From Pandoraea anapnoica (lineage in GTDB: Bacteria > Pseudomonadota > Gammaproteobacteria > Burkholderiales > Burkholderiaceae): a DNA stretch of 64,000 nucleotides. The notes beneath the pieces were generated by a model that had not been told where the DNA came from, ran no database searches, and saw only the letters and a program-made list of their open reading frames with translations. The stretch covers positions 124,001 to 188,000 of the forward strand of contig NZ_CABPSP010000003.1 of assembly GCF_902459765.1 (NCBI RefSeq). The letters are read 5' to 3'. Positions 44,625 to 53,780 of the stretch are shown one piece after another (the stretch's first letter is position 1; the number at the start of each line of letters is the position of its first letter). Both the position numbers and the translations under genes were made by a program.

Positions 44625-46364
44625 TCAATTCAGACGAAGCTTGTTTTCAGCGATGGCGTACATCGGACGCCACAGCAAACGGTTGAACAGCACGACGAAG
44701 AGCGCCATGACCGCGATGCCAAGCAGAATGCGCGGATAGTCGCCGGCGGCCGTCGTTTGTGCGATGTAGGCGCCCAGGCCGTGCGCGGCGACCTTGTCGT
44801 CACCCCACTGCACGTACTCCGAGACGATGGACGCGTTCCACGCGCCACCCGACGCCGTGATTGCCCCCGTCACGTAATAGGGGAAGATGCCCGGCAGCAT
44901 GACCTGACGCCACCACTGCCAGCCGCGAATGCGGAAGTTGGTGGCGGCTTCCTTGAAGTCGTTCGGGAAAGCGGTCGCACCGGCGATGACGTTGAACAGG
45001 ATGTACCACTGCGTGCCCAGCACGATCAGCGGCGAGAGCCAGATGTCCGCATTCAGATGGAAGTGGACGATCAGCACCACGAAGATCGGGAACAGCAGGT
45101 TGGCCGGGAACGCCGCGAGGAACTGGGCGAGCGGCTGAATGCGCTCGGCGAGCTTCGGACGCAGGCCGATCAGCACCCCCAGCGGCACCCAGACCACCGA
45201 CGCAATCGCGATGAGCACGATCACCCGCACCAGCGTGATCAGGCCGAGGCCGAACACGCGCAAAATCTCCGGTCCGCCGACTTCGCTCAGCACAAACGTG
45301 ACGATCTTCCACGCGGCGAACACACCGAGCACCACGAGCAGTGCGGCCCACAGCCAGTCGATCACGCGCGAGAGCGGTGACTTCGACTCGGAGTGGATCG
45401 CGGCCGGCAGCGAGATCGGCATACGCATGAGGGCGATCGTACGCAGCAGCTTGCCCAGCGGACGCAGTAGCAACTGAATGGCGCGCGTGCGTTGAATGAG
45501 GTTCAGCACCCACGATTCGGGCGCGGCCTGCGAGACCGTGTCCTCCAGGCGGAATTTGTCCGACCACGCGACCATCGGGCGGAACAGGAACTGGTCGTAA
45601 ATGACGATGACGACGACCATCGCCAGAATCACCCAGCCCACGGCACTCAGATCGCGCTGGAGGATGGCGGTCGCGAGATACGCGCCGATGCCCGGCAGCG
45701 TGACCGTCTTGTCGCCCACGGTGATCGCCTCGGACGCCACCACGAAGAACCATCCACCCGACATGCTCATCATCATGTTCCAGATGAGGCCCGGCATGGA
45801 GTACGGGACGTCGAGCTTCCAGAACCGCTGCCACGGCGAAAGACGCAGATTGACTGCGACTTCGGACAGATCGCGCGGCTGGGTGCGCATTGACTGGTAG
45901 AACGAGAACGTCATGTTCCACGCCTGACTCGTGAAGATCGCGAAGATGGCGGCGCATTCCGCGCCGAGCACGCGTCCCGGAAACAGGGCGAGGAAGAAGG
46001 TGACGGTAAACGAGATATAGCCCAGCACCGGCACCGACTGAAGAATGTCGAGCATCGGTACCAGCAGCTTCTCCGCGCGGCGGCTCTTGGCCGCGAGCGT
46101 GCCGTAAATCAGCGTGAAGATTAGCGACGCCACCATCGCTGCGAGCATACGCAAGGTGGTGCGTAGTGCGTACTCGGGCAGATTGGCCGGGTCCAGCGAG
46201 ATGACTTCGGTGTGCAAATCGGCGAGCGGCGCCCAGGTTTGTCGAATGCCCGACGAGCTGACCATCAGAAAGCCGATGATGATCGGGAAAGCGATGAAAT
46301 CCCAGCGGTTGGGCAGCAGGCGTCGCGCGGTGGCGGGGATGAACGGACGGGCTACGCGCGTCAT
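44625..46364 (-). CDS. Fused double-domain ABC transporter permease (NitT/TauT type)
   Basis: A 579-residue membrane protein made of two BPD_transp_1 permease domains in one chain. Domain one (about residues 60-265) has the coupling loop SEVAVNLRLSPWQRFWKLDV; domain two (about residues 350-570) has KEAATNFRIRGWQWWRQVML. Each carries about six helices. Single-domain permeases of this type normally dimerise, so the fusion gives a complete channel. No substrate-binding protein gene is near. The ATG at 46364 gives a sensible N-terminus (MTRVARPFIPATARRL). Confidence 0.92.
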   Translation of the reverse strand: MTRVARPFIPATARRLLPNRWDFIAFPIIIGFLMVSSSGIRQTWAPLADLHTEVISLDPANLPEYALRTTLRMLAAMVASLIFTLIYGTLAAKSRRAEKLLVPMLDILQSVPVLGYISFTVTFFLALFPGRVLGAECAAIFAIFTSQAWNMTFSFYQSMRTQPRDLSEVAVNLRLSPWQRFWKLDVPYSMPGLIWNMMMSMSGGWFFVVASEAITVGDKTVTLPGIGAYLATAILQRDLSAVGWVILAMVVVIVIYDQFLFRPMVAWSDKFRLEDTVSQAAPESWVLNLIQRTRAIQLLLRPLGKLLRTIALMRMPISLPAAIHSESKSPLSRVIDWLWAALLVVLGVFAAWKIVTFVLSEVGGPEILRVFGLGLITLVRVIVLIAIASVVWVPLGVLIGLRPKLAERIQPLAQFLAAFPANLLFPIFVVLIVHFHLNADIWLSPLIVLGTQWYILFNVIAGATAFPNDFKEAATNFRIRGWQWWRQVMLPGIFPYYVTGAITASGGAWNASIVSEYVQWGDDKVAAHGLGAYIAQTTAAGDYPRILLGIAVMALFVVLFNRLLWRPMYAIAENKLRLN

Positions 46365-46899
46365 CAGGACCTCGTTTGGATGAGGGTTCGGACGAACAAC
46401 AGGGCTGAAGCGTCGTAGTGCAGCACGGCAGCGACGTTGCGCGTGTGCAGGGACGGCAGCGGATGCTACCAGATTGCCCCGTAAAAAGATGTTAAAGCGG
46501 GTGTCATACGTTGGCAAATCCTGTCGCCGATGGGCGACTGTGGTTTTTATGCTGCACTGCGGGAAGTCTGGGTTTCGTCAGTCGATACCTATTTGAGGCG
46601 ACATCTTTATGCTTTCGAAAAATGCCCTTTCGAAGGCGTTTGGCGCACCGGCGTATGCACCGACGCGAACCCCGCTCGCACAAGGGAGATCGCGACAATT
46701 GGTTACGTTTAAGTTGTGAACTTATGAGAGGTTGAGCAGACCAATCCCCGCGGCTTGCTTCGCGCCGTGCGGTCGTGTAGTGTGCACCGCTTGCTCGGGC
46801 CACGGCGCCAGTCGCTGCGGGCGGTTTCACCGCTTGCGGTGTTCGTGTGGCTTGCCGGCCCGTCTCCCTCCCATTCCAAGACAAGCAAGGATGCGCCGC
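46365..46899. other. Divergent intergenic region between the ABC permease and TPR-glycosyltransferase genes
   Basis: About 535 bases. The part 46490-46740 is AT-richer. A short hairpin GTCGCC/GGGCGAC (near 46525-46541) is followed by TGTGGTTTTT on the plus strand and resembles a weak terminator with no gene before it. I see no supported coding sequence. Confidence 0.45.
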
Positions 46900-48462
46900 A
46901 TGACGACGCCATTAGACGCGCGTTGCGAGCGTGCACGACAACTCAGTGCCGCCGGCCGGCTCGACGAGGCGATCGCCGAGTTACGACAAGTTCTGAAACA
47001 ATCCCCTGAATTCCTTCCTGCGCTCGAAGGGCTCGCGTATGTCTCGTTGCGTACAGGCGCTTTCGAGGGCGCGGCCGATGCCTTCGACCGCTTGCTCGCG
47101 CTCGTGCCGCGTCCGGGAGCGCAGGCGACGTTCGACGCCGCGATGGCCAGCCTGCAGGCCGGGCGTCCGATGCGCGCGGAGGCGCTGTTCGAGGCGACGG
47201 TGCAGCAATCGCCCGACGTCATCGGCACGATGCACACGGTCGGTCTGACGTGGGCGAAGGCGGGCGATAACGCGCGTGCGCTCGCCTGGTTCGAGCGGAC
47301 CTCGGCCAAAGCGCCCGCGCTGTGGCAGGCCCATTTCAACCGGGGTCGCGCGCTCGGCGCGCTGGGCCGCTTCGACGAAGAGATCGCCGCTTATCGGCTC
47401 GCCAATGCCATTGCGCCGCAGCAGCCGGACCCGCTGGTGAATCTGGGTGTGGCGCTGCGCGAGCAGCATGCCTTCGCCGATGCGCTCCAATGCCTGCGCG
47501 ACGCCGTCAAGCTGTCGCCGGACCACGCGGGCGCGCGCACCAACCGGGCGCAGACCAATTTGCTGCTGGGCGACTTCGAGCACGGCTGGCACGACTACGA
47601 ATGGCGCTGGCAGGACGGTGGCCAGAAGCGGCGTTTCAACGATCGTTTGTGGGACGGCAAAGCGCCGCTCGCGGGCAAGACGGTGTTCGTCTACAGCGAA
47701 CAAGGCTTCGGCAGCACGTTGCAGTTCGTGCGTTTCGTGCCGCGTCTCGTAGCGATGGGCGCGACGGTGGTGCTCTCGGTGCAGGCGCCGCTGGTTACGC
47801 TGCTAGGCGGCTTCGCGCGTGGCGTGACGGTGCTCGGCGAGCACATGCCGGTACCGTCGTTCGACTGGCAATTGCCGCTGCTCAGCCTGCCGCATCTGCT
47901 CAAGGTCGCGGGAGACGTGGCGGTGCACTCGCCCTATCTGCGCTCCAGTGCCGGGCGCGAGATGGTCTGGCGCTCCGCCCTCGGCGCGAAGCCGGACGGT
48001 GCGTTTCGTGTCGGTTTCGTGTGGCGCACGCATCCGTTCCCGCCGCATCGGGACATCGCCCTGAAGCATTGGGCACCGTTGTTTGCCACGAACGCCCAGT
48101 TCTACTCGTTACAGGTCGACGCGACCGACGAGGAGCACGCCGAACTCGCGAGCTACCGAAGCGCACACGGCAACGTGCACGACATCGGCGCGAAGCTCAG
48201 CGACTTCGCAGAGACGGCGGCCGTCATCGCGCAAATGGATCTTGTGATTGCCGCCGATACGGCGGTGGTGCATCTGGCCGGCGCGCTGGGCAAGCCGGTG
48301 TGGGTGCTGTTGAACTACACGCCGGACTGGCGCTGGCAACTGACACGGCGCGACAGCGACTGGTATCCGTCGGTTTCGTTGTATCGGCAGCCAGCGCGCG
48401 GGGATTGGGACAGCCTGATGGCGCAAGTCGTTACGGACGTCGAAGGCATCTTGCAGCAGTAA
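46900..48462 (+). CDS. TPR-repeat protein with glycosyltransferase-like C-terminal domain
   Basis: A 520-residue cytoplasmic protein. Residues 1-245 form about six tetratricopeptide repeats (for example AIAELRQVLKQSPEFLPALE and HFNRGRALGALGRFDEEIAA). The rest resembles the GT-B fold of family 9/41-like glycosyltransferases: FVYSEQGFGSTLQFVRFVPR, GFVWRTHPFPPHRDIALKHW and the nucleotide-sugar site DLVIAADTAVVHLAGALGKP. Acceptor unknown; such proteins often glycosylate proteins or cell-surface polymers. ATG 46900 lies nine bases after AAGG; the ATG at 46891 abuts it. Confidence 0.85.
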   Translation: MTTPLDARCERARQLSAAGRLDEAIAELRQVLKQSPEFLPALEGLAYVSLRTGAFEGAADAFDRLLALVPRPGAQATFDAAMASLQAGRPMRAEALFEATVQQSPDVIGTMHTVGLTWAKAGDNARALAWFERTSAKAPALWQAHFNRGRALGALGRFDEEIAAYRLANAIAPQQPDPLVNLGVALREQHAFADALQCLRDAVKLSPDHAGARTNRAQTNLLLGDFEHGWHDYEWRWQDGGQKRRFNDRLWDGKAPLAGKTVFVYSEQGFGSTLQFVRFVPRLVAMGATVVLSVQAPLVTLLGGFARGVTVLGEHMPVPSFDWQLPLLSLPHLLKVAGDVAVHSPYLRSSAGREMVWRSALGAKPDGAFRVGFVWRTHPFPPHRDIALKHWAPLFATNAQFYSLQVDATDEEHAELASYRSAHGNVHDIGAKLSDFAETAAVIAQMDLVIAADTAVVHLAGALGKPVWVLLNYTPDWRWQLTRRDSDWYPSVSLYRQPARGDWDSLMAQVVTDVEGILQQ

Positions 48463-48479
48463 TTCAGCGCTTATCCCTA

Positions 48480-49550
48480 TCAGCCTGCATCGGCCGCCTC
48501 ATCGTCGTCGCGCAGACGCGTGTATATATTCCAGCTCGCGATGAACAGCGCAGCGATGAGCGGCCCGATCACGAAGCCCGTCAGGCCGAAGAGCGACATG
48601 CCGCCGAGGGTGGAGATCAGCACCACCCAGTCGGGCAGCTTGGTGTCCTTGCCTACGAGGATCGGGCGCAGCACGTTGTCGACCAGACTGACGATGGTGC
48701 CGCAGAACGCGAACAGGATCACCGCCTTCCAGACGTGCCCGGCGAGCAGCAGCCAGATGCCCACGGGCACCCACACCACGGCAGCGCCCACGGCGGGCAG
48801 CAGCGACAGAAAGGCCATCACCACGGCCGCCAGCACGTAGCCCTGAATGCCGAGCACAGCGAAGATGAAGCCGCCGAGTGCGCCCTGCGCAACCGCCACC
48901 GCGATGTTGCCTTTGACGGTCGCGCGGACAACGGTGGTGAATTGCCGGATCAGTTGACCCTTGTGACGCTCGTCTAGCGGCAGGGCGCGTCGCACCATCG
49001 CGCCGAGCGCCGTTCCGTCACGCAGCAGGAAGAACAGCAAATAGAGCATCACGCCGAAGCTCACCAGCAACTGCGCCGTGTTCTGTCCGATGCTCACGAG
49101 GTACACCGCGACCAGACGCCCGATCTGTGCGGCACCGTCGCCCAGCTTCTGCTGGATGGCGTTGACGTCCTGCACACCGGCCAGATCCATGATCCGGTGA
49201 ACGCTGGCGGGCAGGCGGTCAAGCAATTGCTGGAAGGACACCGTCAGTTGCGGCAGATCGGTGCGAAAGCGCACGAGCGCCGTGCTGACTTCCTGCGTCA
49301 GCATGCCCACGACGAGCGTGAGCGGCAGAATCACGATGAGCAGAATCAGCGCGAGCGTGGTGAGGGCGGCGAGATTGGGCCGTCCGCGCATGCGGGTCAG
49401 AATGCGGCGCTGCACCGGCTGGAACAACACGGCGAGAATCGTTCCCCAGAATACCGCGCCGAACAGCGGGAACAGAATCCACCCGAACACGATCGTCACG
49501 ACGAACAGCATGAGGTGGAAGAACTTGCGCTGGTCGCTACGACTCGACAT
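48480..49550 (-). CDS. AI-2E family transporter (PerM-like)
   Basis: A 356-residue membrane protein of the AI-2E/PerM family with seven or eight helices and a long central cytoplasmic or periplasmic part. The N-terminus FGWILFPLFGAVFWGTILAV and the C-terminal block GVILFAFCGTIVSLVDNVLR then PILVGKDTKLPDWVVLISTL fit the family. Members include exporters of autoinducer-2 and ion antiporters, so substrate is open. Its first 14 bases overlap the end of the NhaR-like regulator gene, which suggests one transcript. Confidence 0.9.
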   Translation of the reverse strand: MSSRSDQRKFFHLMLFVVTIVFGWILFPLFGAVFWGTILAVLFQPVQRRILTRMRGRPNLAALTTLALILLIVILPLTLVVGMLTQEVSTALVRFRTDLPQLTVSFQQLLDRLPASVHRIMDLAGVQDVNAIQQKLGDGAAQIGRLVAVYLVSIGQNTAQLLVSFGVMLYLLFFLLRDGTALGAMVRRALPLDERHKGQLIRQFTTVVRATVKGNIAVAVAQGALGGFIFAVLGIQGYVLAAVVMAFLSLLPAVGAAVVWVPVGIWLLLAGHVWKAVILFAFCGTIVSLVDNVLRPILVGKDTKLPDWVVLISTLGGMSLFGLTGFVIGPLIAALFIASWNIYTRLRDDDEAADAG

Positions 49551-50511
49551 GAGGTTTCCTTGCAGATGGCGACGGCTCGAATGGCGCGTCAGCCCTTCTT
49601 ATATCAGAAGCGGACGTCACCCCGGTCGTGGTGTCACGCATGCCCTCGATGATGCGGGTGACGAGCGGGTGGCCTTCGCCGCGTCGGGAGCGAATCGCGT
49701 GAATGTCCTCGTGGACATCGTCCGGACGACCCAGCCAGCGCAGTCCGCGCAGCAGCGAGACGTCGCCAGCCCCGGCTTCGCTCAGTGGGAACACGCCCAT
49801 GCCGCGCGTGGCGAACACTGCCATCAGTGCACTGTCCTCGAACTCGCCCACAATGTTTGGACGAATGCCCTGCGTCTCGAACCATTGGTCGAGGCGGGCG
49901 CGCAGGGCTGAGTGTCCCGTCGGCAATAATACGGGCAAGGTCGCGAGGCATTGCGGGAACGTGTCGCGCGAGACGTTGCGCACGAGCGACGCTGGTCCGT
50001 ACCAGTCGACAGGCGACTCCACCAGACGCTCGCTCGCGAGCCGCAACGTCGGGTTGTACGGCGCGGGCTGGCTGGCGAGCACCAGATCGAGCTTGTGCAG
50101 GGCGAGTTCGGCGAGCAACTGCTCGTGCTCGCCTTCGTGGCAGACGAGTCGCAGCGACGGCGTGTCGAGCACCGGTGCGAGAATGGCGTGGGCGGCGAGT
50201 TTCGAGATGCCGTCGGCGAGACCGACCGCAAGGCGCGCGACGCGACCACTGGCGGCTTCGCGGACTTCGTCGGGAATCGACTGGCCGAGGCGGAAAATTT
50301 CCTCGGCACGTCGGAAAGCGGCCTGTCCCGGCTCGGTCATGGCGACGCCGCGCCCGGCCGGTTTGAGTAACTGGTGACCCAGCGACTTTTCCAGCTCGCG
50401 GACCTGCGCGCTGATGGTCTGGACGGCCATGTCGAGGCGTTCGGCGGCTCTGGCAAAGCCACCTTCCTTGACGACCACCCAGAAGTAGTAAAGATGACGG
50501 TAGTTCAACAT
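49537..50511 (-). CDS. LysR-family regulator, NhaR-like
   Basis: A 324-residue LysR regulator. The N-terminus MLNYRHLYYFWVVVKEGGFA is typical of the NhaR subgroup, followed by helix-turn-helix RAAERLDMAVQTISAQVREL. The effector domain covers residues 90-300. NhaR of E. coli responds to sodium and pH; whether this protein does is unknown. It is divergent from a terC gene and overlaps the AI-2E permease gene by 14 bases. A dyad TTCGG-N5-CCGAA sits 12 bases before its start. Confidence 0.9.
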   Translation of the reverse strand: MLNYRHLYYFWVVVKEGGFARAAERLDMAVQTISAQVRELEKSLGHQLLKPAGRGVAMTEPGQAAFRRAEEIFRLGQSIPDEVREAASGRVARLAVGLADGISKLAAHAILAPVLDTPSLRLVCHEGEHEQLLAELALHKLDLVLASQPAPYNPTLRLASERLVESPVDWYGPASLVRNVSRDTFPQCLATLPVLLPTGHSALRARLDQWFETQGIRPNIVGEFEDSALMAVFATRGMGVFPLSEAGAGDVSLLRGLRWLGRPDDVHEDIHAIRSRRGEGHPLVTRIIEGMRDTTTGVTSASDIRRADAPFEPSPSARKPHVES

Positions 50512-50522
50512 AGAGATAAGAC

Positions 50523-50537
50523 TTCGGAAAAACCGAA
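50523..50537. promoter_or_regulatory. Candidate LysR (NhaR-like) binding dyad
   Basis: TTCGG-AAAAA-CCGAA is a perfect dyad 12 bases before the regulator start and beside an AT-rich TATATAA/TATACT segment (50545-50556) that could serve as -10 for either direction. LysR proteins usually bind such T-N11-A type dyads at their own divergent promoter. Confidence 0.5.
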
Positions 50538-50695
50538 CTAAAGTGCAGTATATAACTGGTTTTTGCGAAGCGTGAGTTCGACGATGATGCTGTCCTGAGC
50601 CCGCACCCTACGTTGTGTGCGGGAGACTAAAGGGGATGACCGGTGCCGGACGGCGACGGTTGTCCCGATAACCATACGGAAACTCTGGCGCACAT

Positions 50696-51466
50696 ATGGA
50701 CTATCTACTTGCTTTGGCGGCCGACCCGGCGGTGTGGGCGGCGCTTGTCACGCTGGTGGTCATGGAAGTCGTGCTCGGCATCGACAACCTGATCTTCATC
50801 TCGATCCTGACGAACAAATTGCCGTTGGCGATGCGTGCGCGCACGCAGCGCATGGGGATCGCACTGGCGCTGGTCATGCGGCTGGCGTTGCTCGGTACGG
50901 TGGCCTGGATCGCCAAACTGACGACACCGCTCTTCGAACTGTTCGACCACGGCTTCTCTTGGCGTGACCTGATCCTGATCGCTGGCGGCCTCTTCCTCGT
51001 GTGGAAGGCGACGAAGGAGATGCATCACCACGTGGCGACGGGAACGGAAGACGAAGCGAACGGTGACGCGTCGGGCACGCTGGCGACGATCACCGCACGC
51101 GCGGCTGTCATGCAGATTCTGGTGCTGGACCTCGTGTTCTCCATCGACAGCATCGTGACGGCAGTGGGCATGACTGAGCACATCCCGATCATGTTCATTG
51201 CTGTGATCGCAGCAGTGACGGCGATGCTGTTCATGGCCGGTCCGCTCTCGCGCTTCATCGCGGCGAATCCGACGGTGGTCATGCTCGCGCTGGGCTTCCT
51301 GCTGGTGATCGGTATGACGCTGATCGCCGAGGGCTTCGGGTCGCACATCCCGAAGGGCTACATCTACGCAGCCATGGCGTTCTCGGCTTTCGTCGAAGGG
51401 CTGAACATGATGACGCGTCGTGCCAAGGCGCGACGTGACGCAGAGAAGGCGCGCGTGCTGCACTAA
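50696..51466 (+). CDS. TerC family membrane protein (first copy)
   Basis: A 256-residue inner-membrane protein with about seven helices and the TerC motifs [16 protein letters not shown]-like ([14 protein letters not shown] near residue 23) and [17 protein letters not shown] near residue 140, whose acidic residues probably bind a metal ion. TerC relatives act in tellurite resistance and manganese export. It is divergent from the NhaR-like gene, with a 184-base leader that contains a strong hairpin (CCCGCAC/GTGCGGG, 50601-50624). A terminator follows. Confidence 0.92.
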   Translation: MDYLLALAADPAVWAALVTLVVMEVVLGIDNLIFISILTNKLPLAMRARTQRMGIALALVMRLALLGTVAWIAKLTTPLFELFDHGFSWRDLILIAGGLFLVWKATKEMHHHVATGTEDEANGDASGTLATITARAAVMQILVLDLVFSIDSIVTAVGMTEHIPIMFIAVIAAVTAMLFMAGPLSRFIAANPTVVMLALGFLLVIGMTLIAEGFGSHIPKGYIYAAMAFSAFVEGLNMMTRRAKARRDAEKARVLH

Positions 51467-51488
51467 TCGATACGTCACCGAGAGGTGA

Positions 51489-51524
51489 AAAAGGCGGTGC
51501 CGGTGAAAATCGGCACCGCTTTTT
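51489..51524 (+). terminator. Intrinsic terminator after terC
   Basis: GCGGTGCCG (51494-51502) pairs with CGGCACCGC (51511-51519) and is followed by TTTTTCG; an A-run before the stem makes it partly bidirectional. Confidence 0.88.
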
Positions 51525-51647
51525 CGTTGGCGAGGGTGGGTTAAACGTTCGATTTTTTCGAACTTGGATGAATGAAAATGCAGGTTTTTTCGTTGCGAAG
51601 CGCTCGGTACATTGAAAGCGTTGTCCTTTACGTAACGGAGCGAAGCG

Positions 51648-52013
51648 ATGAAGTGTCCTGTATGCGGTACCCCGGATCTGCTGATGACGGAGCGTCAGGG
51701 GGTGGAGATCGATTACTGTCCGAAGTGTCGCGGCGTGTGGCTCGATCGCGGCGAGCTGGACAAGCTGATCGAGCGCACGGACGAGCCCCTTGCAATGTCT
51801 GCTCAGGCCGTGCAAGGCGGGCAGGGTGGATTCGGACGCGGCGGGTACGACACGCGTGAGCATCGGGCGTCGCGCGAGTGTCGCGACGACGATGACCGGC
51901 GCGATGACGACGGCGGGCACCGCAACACCCACCATGGTCACGACGACCGCCGTCGCCACTACGACCGTCCGCGCAAGAAAAAGTCGTTGTTCGAGATGTT
52001 CGACTTCGACTGA
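51648..52013 (+). CDS. Zinc-ribbon (zf-TFIIB) domain protein
   Basis: A 121-residue protein. The first 45 residues are a TFIIB-type zinc ribbon: MKCPVCGTPDLLMTERQGVE then IDYCPKCRGVWLDRGELDKL, with two CxxC pairs. The remainder is disordered, Gly-rich and then His/Asp/Arg-rich (RRDDDGGHRNTHHGHDDRR), ending KKKSLFEMFDFD. Function unknown; the His/Asp tail could bind metal. It lies between two terminators, so it is a single-gene unit. GGAG precedes the ATG. Confidence 0.87.
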   Translation: MKCPVCGTPDLLMTERQGVEIDYCPKCRGVWLDRGELDKLIERTDEPLAMSAQAVQGGQGGFGRGGYDTREHRASRECRDDDDRRDDDGGHRNTHHGHDDRRRHYDRPRKKKSLFEMFDFD

Positions 52014-52061
52014 TCGATGTGCGGGGCGCGCCGAAAGCGAAGTTGATCTCAGTGATGATAT

Positions 52062-52089
52062 CGGCGGCCCGAAGTGGGCCGCCGGTTTT
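52062..52089. terminator. Intrinsic terminator between zinc-ribbon and tautomerase genes
   Basis: CGGCGGCCC (52062-52070) pairs with GGGCCGCCG (52076-52084), followed by GTTTTTC on the plus strand. Confidence 0.85.
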
Positions 52090-52112
52090 TCATGTCGTTA
52101 CGTCCGCCAGCC

Positions 52113-52493
52113 TCACGCGTACTGCGAGAGTCCCAGCCCCAGCGACCAGTTTTCCTTCTCGACTTCGACAAGATTCACGAACACGTCCTCGGGGCGAATG
52201 CCGGGGTTATCGCTGAGTAATTCGGCAATCCGCCGGAACAACGCCTTCTTTTGTTCCTTCGTGCGGGTGTTGTTTGCGGTGATCTGAATGAGCACCAGGT
52301 CGTCGCTTCGCGCGACGTCAAGATACGTCGCCCCGTAGCGGAAGTTCGCCGCGTCATGCTCGGTCAGCGCCATGAATTGGTCGTCTTCGGGAACGGTGAA
52401 GGTTTCCCGCAGCGCGCGATAAACGCCATCGAATATGGCCTGTCGGTAGGCCTCGGTCTTTCCTGTACGCATTGAAATATGAGCGAGTGGCAT
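52113..52493 (-). CDS. Tautomerase family protein
   Basis: A 126-residue protein of the Tautomerase_2 type. The catalytic proline is residue 2 (MPLAHISMRTGKT), exposed after Met removal. The later VLIQITANNTRTKEQKKAL and NPGIRPEDVFVNLVEVEKEN segments fit the family length of about 125. Substrate unknown. It is divergent from a LysR gene with shared half-sites in the 84-base gap, so that regulator probably controls it. Confidence 0.9.
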   Translation of the reverse strand: MPLAHISMRTGKTEAYRQAIFDGVYRALRETFTVPEDDQFMALTEHDAANFRYGATYLDVARSDDLVLIQITANNTRTKEQKKALFRRIAELLSDNPGIRPEDVFVNLVEVEKENWSLGLGLSQYA

Positions 52494-52538
52494 CGTGAGT
52501 TTCCTCGGTTGTTGACCCGCTTCATAGTATCTATTCTG

Positions 52539-52569
52539 ATAAGCTATGCATTCTTATTTCAATGATAAG
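52539..52569. promoter_or_regulatory. LysR operator half-sites between tautomerase and LysR genes
   Basis: ATAAG (52539-52543), CTTAT (52553-52557) and ATAAG (52565-52569) form two overlapping dyads, CTTAT-N7-ATAAG being a standard LysR box, nine bases before the regulator start. Confidence 0.55.
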
Positions 52570-52577
52570 TATTTGAA

Positions 52578-53435
52578 ATGACTGAGCGTTCACTTGATCT
52601 GGAGGCCGTCCGTGCCTTTATCCGTATTGCGGAGCTTGGCAGCTTCACGCGTGCTGCCGAGGCGTTACGGACGACGCAGGCGGCGGTCAGCTTGAAGCTC
52701 AAACGGCTTGAAGACAGGTTGGGTTTCCGACTGGTCGAACGCACCCCCCGCTACGTCGAGCTTTCGGCGCAGGGCGCCACCTTTCTCGACCATGCACGCA
52801 GGCTCATCGACGCCCATGATCGGGCGGTTGCTGCGGTGGCGGGCGCGCGCCAGCGCCTCACTATCGGCATCAGCGAGCACGTCGCGGGGCCGGAGCTTCC
52901 TGCGTTGATTGCGCGAATGAATGCGCAGGATCCCCAGCTTCTGATCGAGATCAGGATCGCAACGTCGGCGGATTTGCTTCAGCGTTTCGACCGCAGAGAA
53001 CTCGATACGGTGCTGGTTCGCATGCATGTTGGCCGAAGCGACGGGGAGGTCGTCACCGAAGAGAAGTTCGGCTGGTTCGCGACACCCGGCTGGCAGCATC
53101 GCGCGGGGGAGCCGTTGCCGCTCGCCACGATGGCGGAGCCTTGCGGCGTGCGTGCAGTCGCCGAGCAACTGCTCGACGAGGCGGGCATTCCCTGGACTGA
53201 GGTCTTCGTTGGTGGGGGTGTGATGGCGGTTGCCGCTGCGGTGATGGCCGGACTGGGCGTGGCGGCGCTTTCGCCGCGGATGGTGCCGTTTGGTGCGGTG
53301 GACGTCGGGCCCAGACTGGCGCTGCCGGAGTTGCCGCGTTTGCCCATTGTGCTGCACACCCGCGTAAAGGACAGCCGGGCGCGCGGTACGCTGGCAGCAC
53401 TTGGGGCGGCCTTTCGGGGTGCGGTACGAAGCTGA
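52578..53435 (+). CDS. LysR-family transcriptional regulator
   Basis: A 285-residue LysR protein. The N-terminal helix-turn-helix reads FIRIAELGSFTRAAEALRTT then QAAVSLKLKRLEDRLGFRLV, and the rest is the periplasmic-binding-like effector domain with GISEHVAGPELPALIARM. It is divergent from the tautomerase gene, its probable target. A bidirectional terminator separates it from the tRNA gene on the other strand. Confidence 0.92.
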   Translation: MTERSLDLEAVRAFIRIAELGSFTRAAEALRTTQAAVSLKLKRLEDRLGFRLVERTPRYVELSAQGATFLDHARRLIDAHDRAVAAVAGARQRLTIGISEHVAGPELPALIARMNAQDPQLLIEIRIATSADLLQRFDRRELDTVLVRMHVGRSDGEVVTEEKFGWFATPGWQHRAGEPLPLATMAEPCGVRAVAEQLLDEAGIPWTEVFVGGGVMAVAAAVMAGLGVAALSPRMVPFGAVDVGPRLALPELPRLPIVLHTRVKDSRARGTLAALGAAFRGAVRS

Positions 53436-53467
53436 TCGACCGTCGTGTGACGCAGTGCGAGCAGAAA

Positions 53468-53504
53468 AGAAAAAAGGCCATGATTTCTCATGGCCTTTTT
53501 AAAT
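53468..53504. terminator. Bidirectional intrinsic terminator between LysR gene and tRNA gene
   Basis: AAAAAGGCCATGA and TCATGGCCTTTTT form a ten-base-pair stem with flanking A and T runs, so it can end transcripts from both sides. Confidence 0.88.
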
Positions 53505-53505
53505 T

Positions 53506-53582
<77 letters not shown>

Positions 53583-53593
53583 GTAGGAAAAAG

Positions 53594-53622
53594 ATTATAT
53601 GGGGAAGGCTATAACCTGTCAA
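53594..53622 (-). promoter_or_regulatory. Consensus sigma-70 promoter of the tRNA gene
   Basis: On the minus strand TTGACA (53617-53622), a 17-base spacer and TATAAT (53594-53599) give a perfect consensus promoter, 12 bases from the tRNA 5' end. Confidence 0.9.
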
Positions 53623-53702
53623 CAGGTATTTTGCGAAAGCTATGAAAATAGTTCGGATGGCTTTCGTGGGCCGTGCCTCGCCCGGGTACCGACCCATCCC
53701 AC

Positions 53703-53738
53703 AAACGACAACGCCGGGACTCGAAAGCCCCGGCGTTG
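53703..53738 (-). terminator. Intrinsic terminator of the MHS transporter gene
   Basis: AACGCCGGG (53710-53718) pairs with CCCGGCGTT (53729-53737); on the minus strand GTCGTTTGT follows, a weak T-rich tail, about 45 bases after the transporter stop. Confidence 0.75.
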
Positions 53739-53780
53739 CTAAGTCAGACGTACCTTCTACCTGTCCGACGGGTTACCCCA

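Noticed and set aside
46530-46712. Plus-strand 60-codon frame between the ABC permease and TPR genes
   Set aside because: No ribosome site and no recognisable features; AT-richer spacer DNA explains it.
50590-50695. Possible yybP-ykoY manganese riboswitch before terC
   Set aside because: The AAAGGGG near 50630 recalls its start, but the second conserved block and overall spacing are missing, and too little sequence remains before the ATG.
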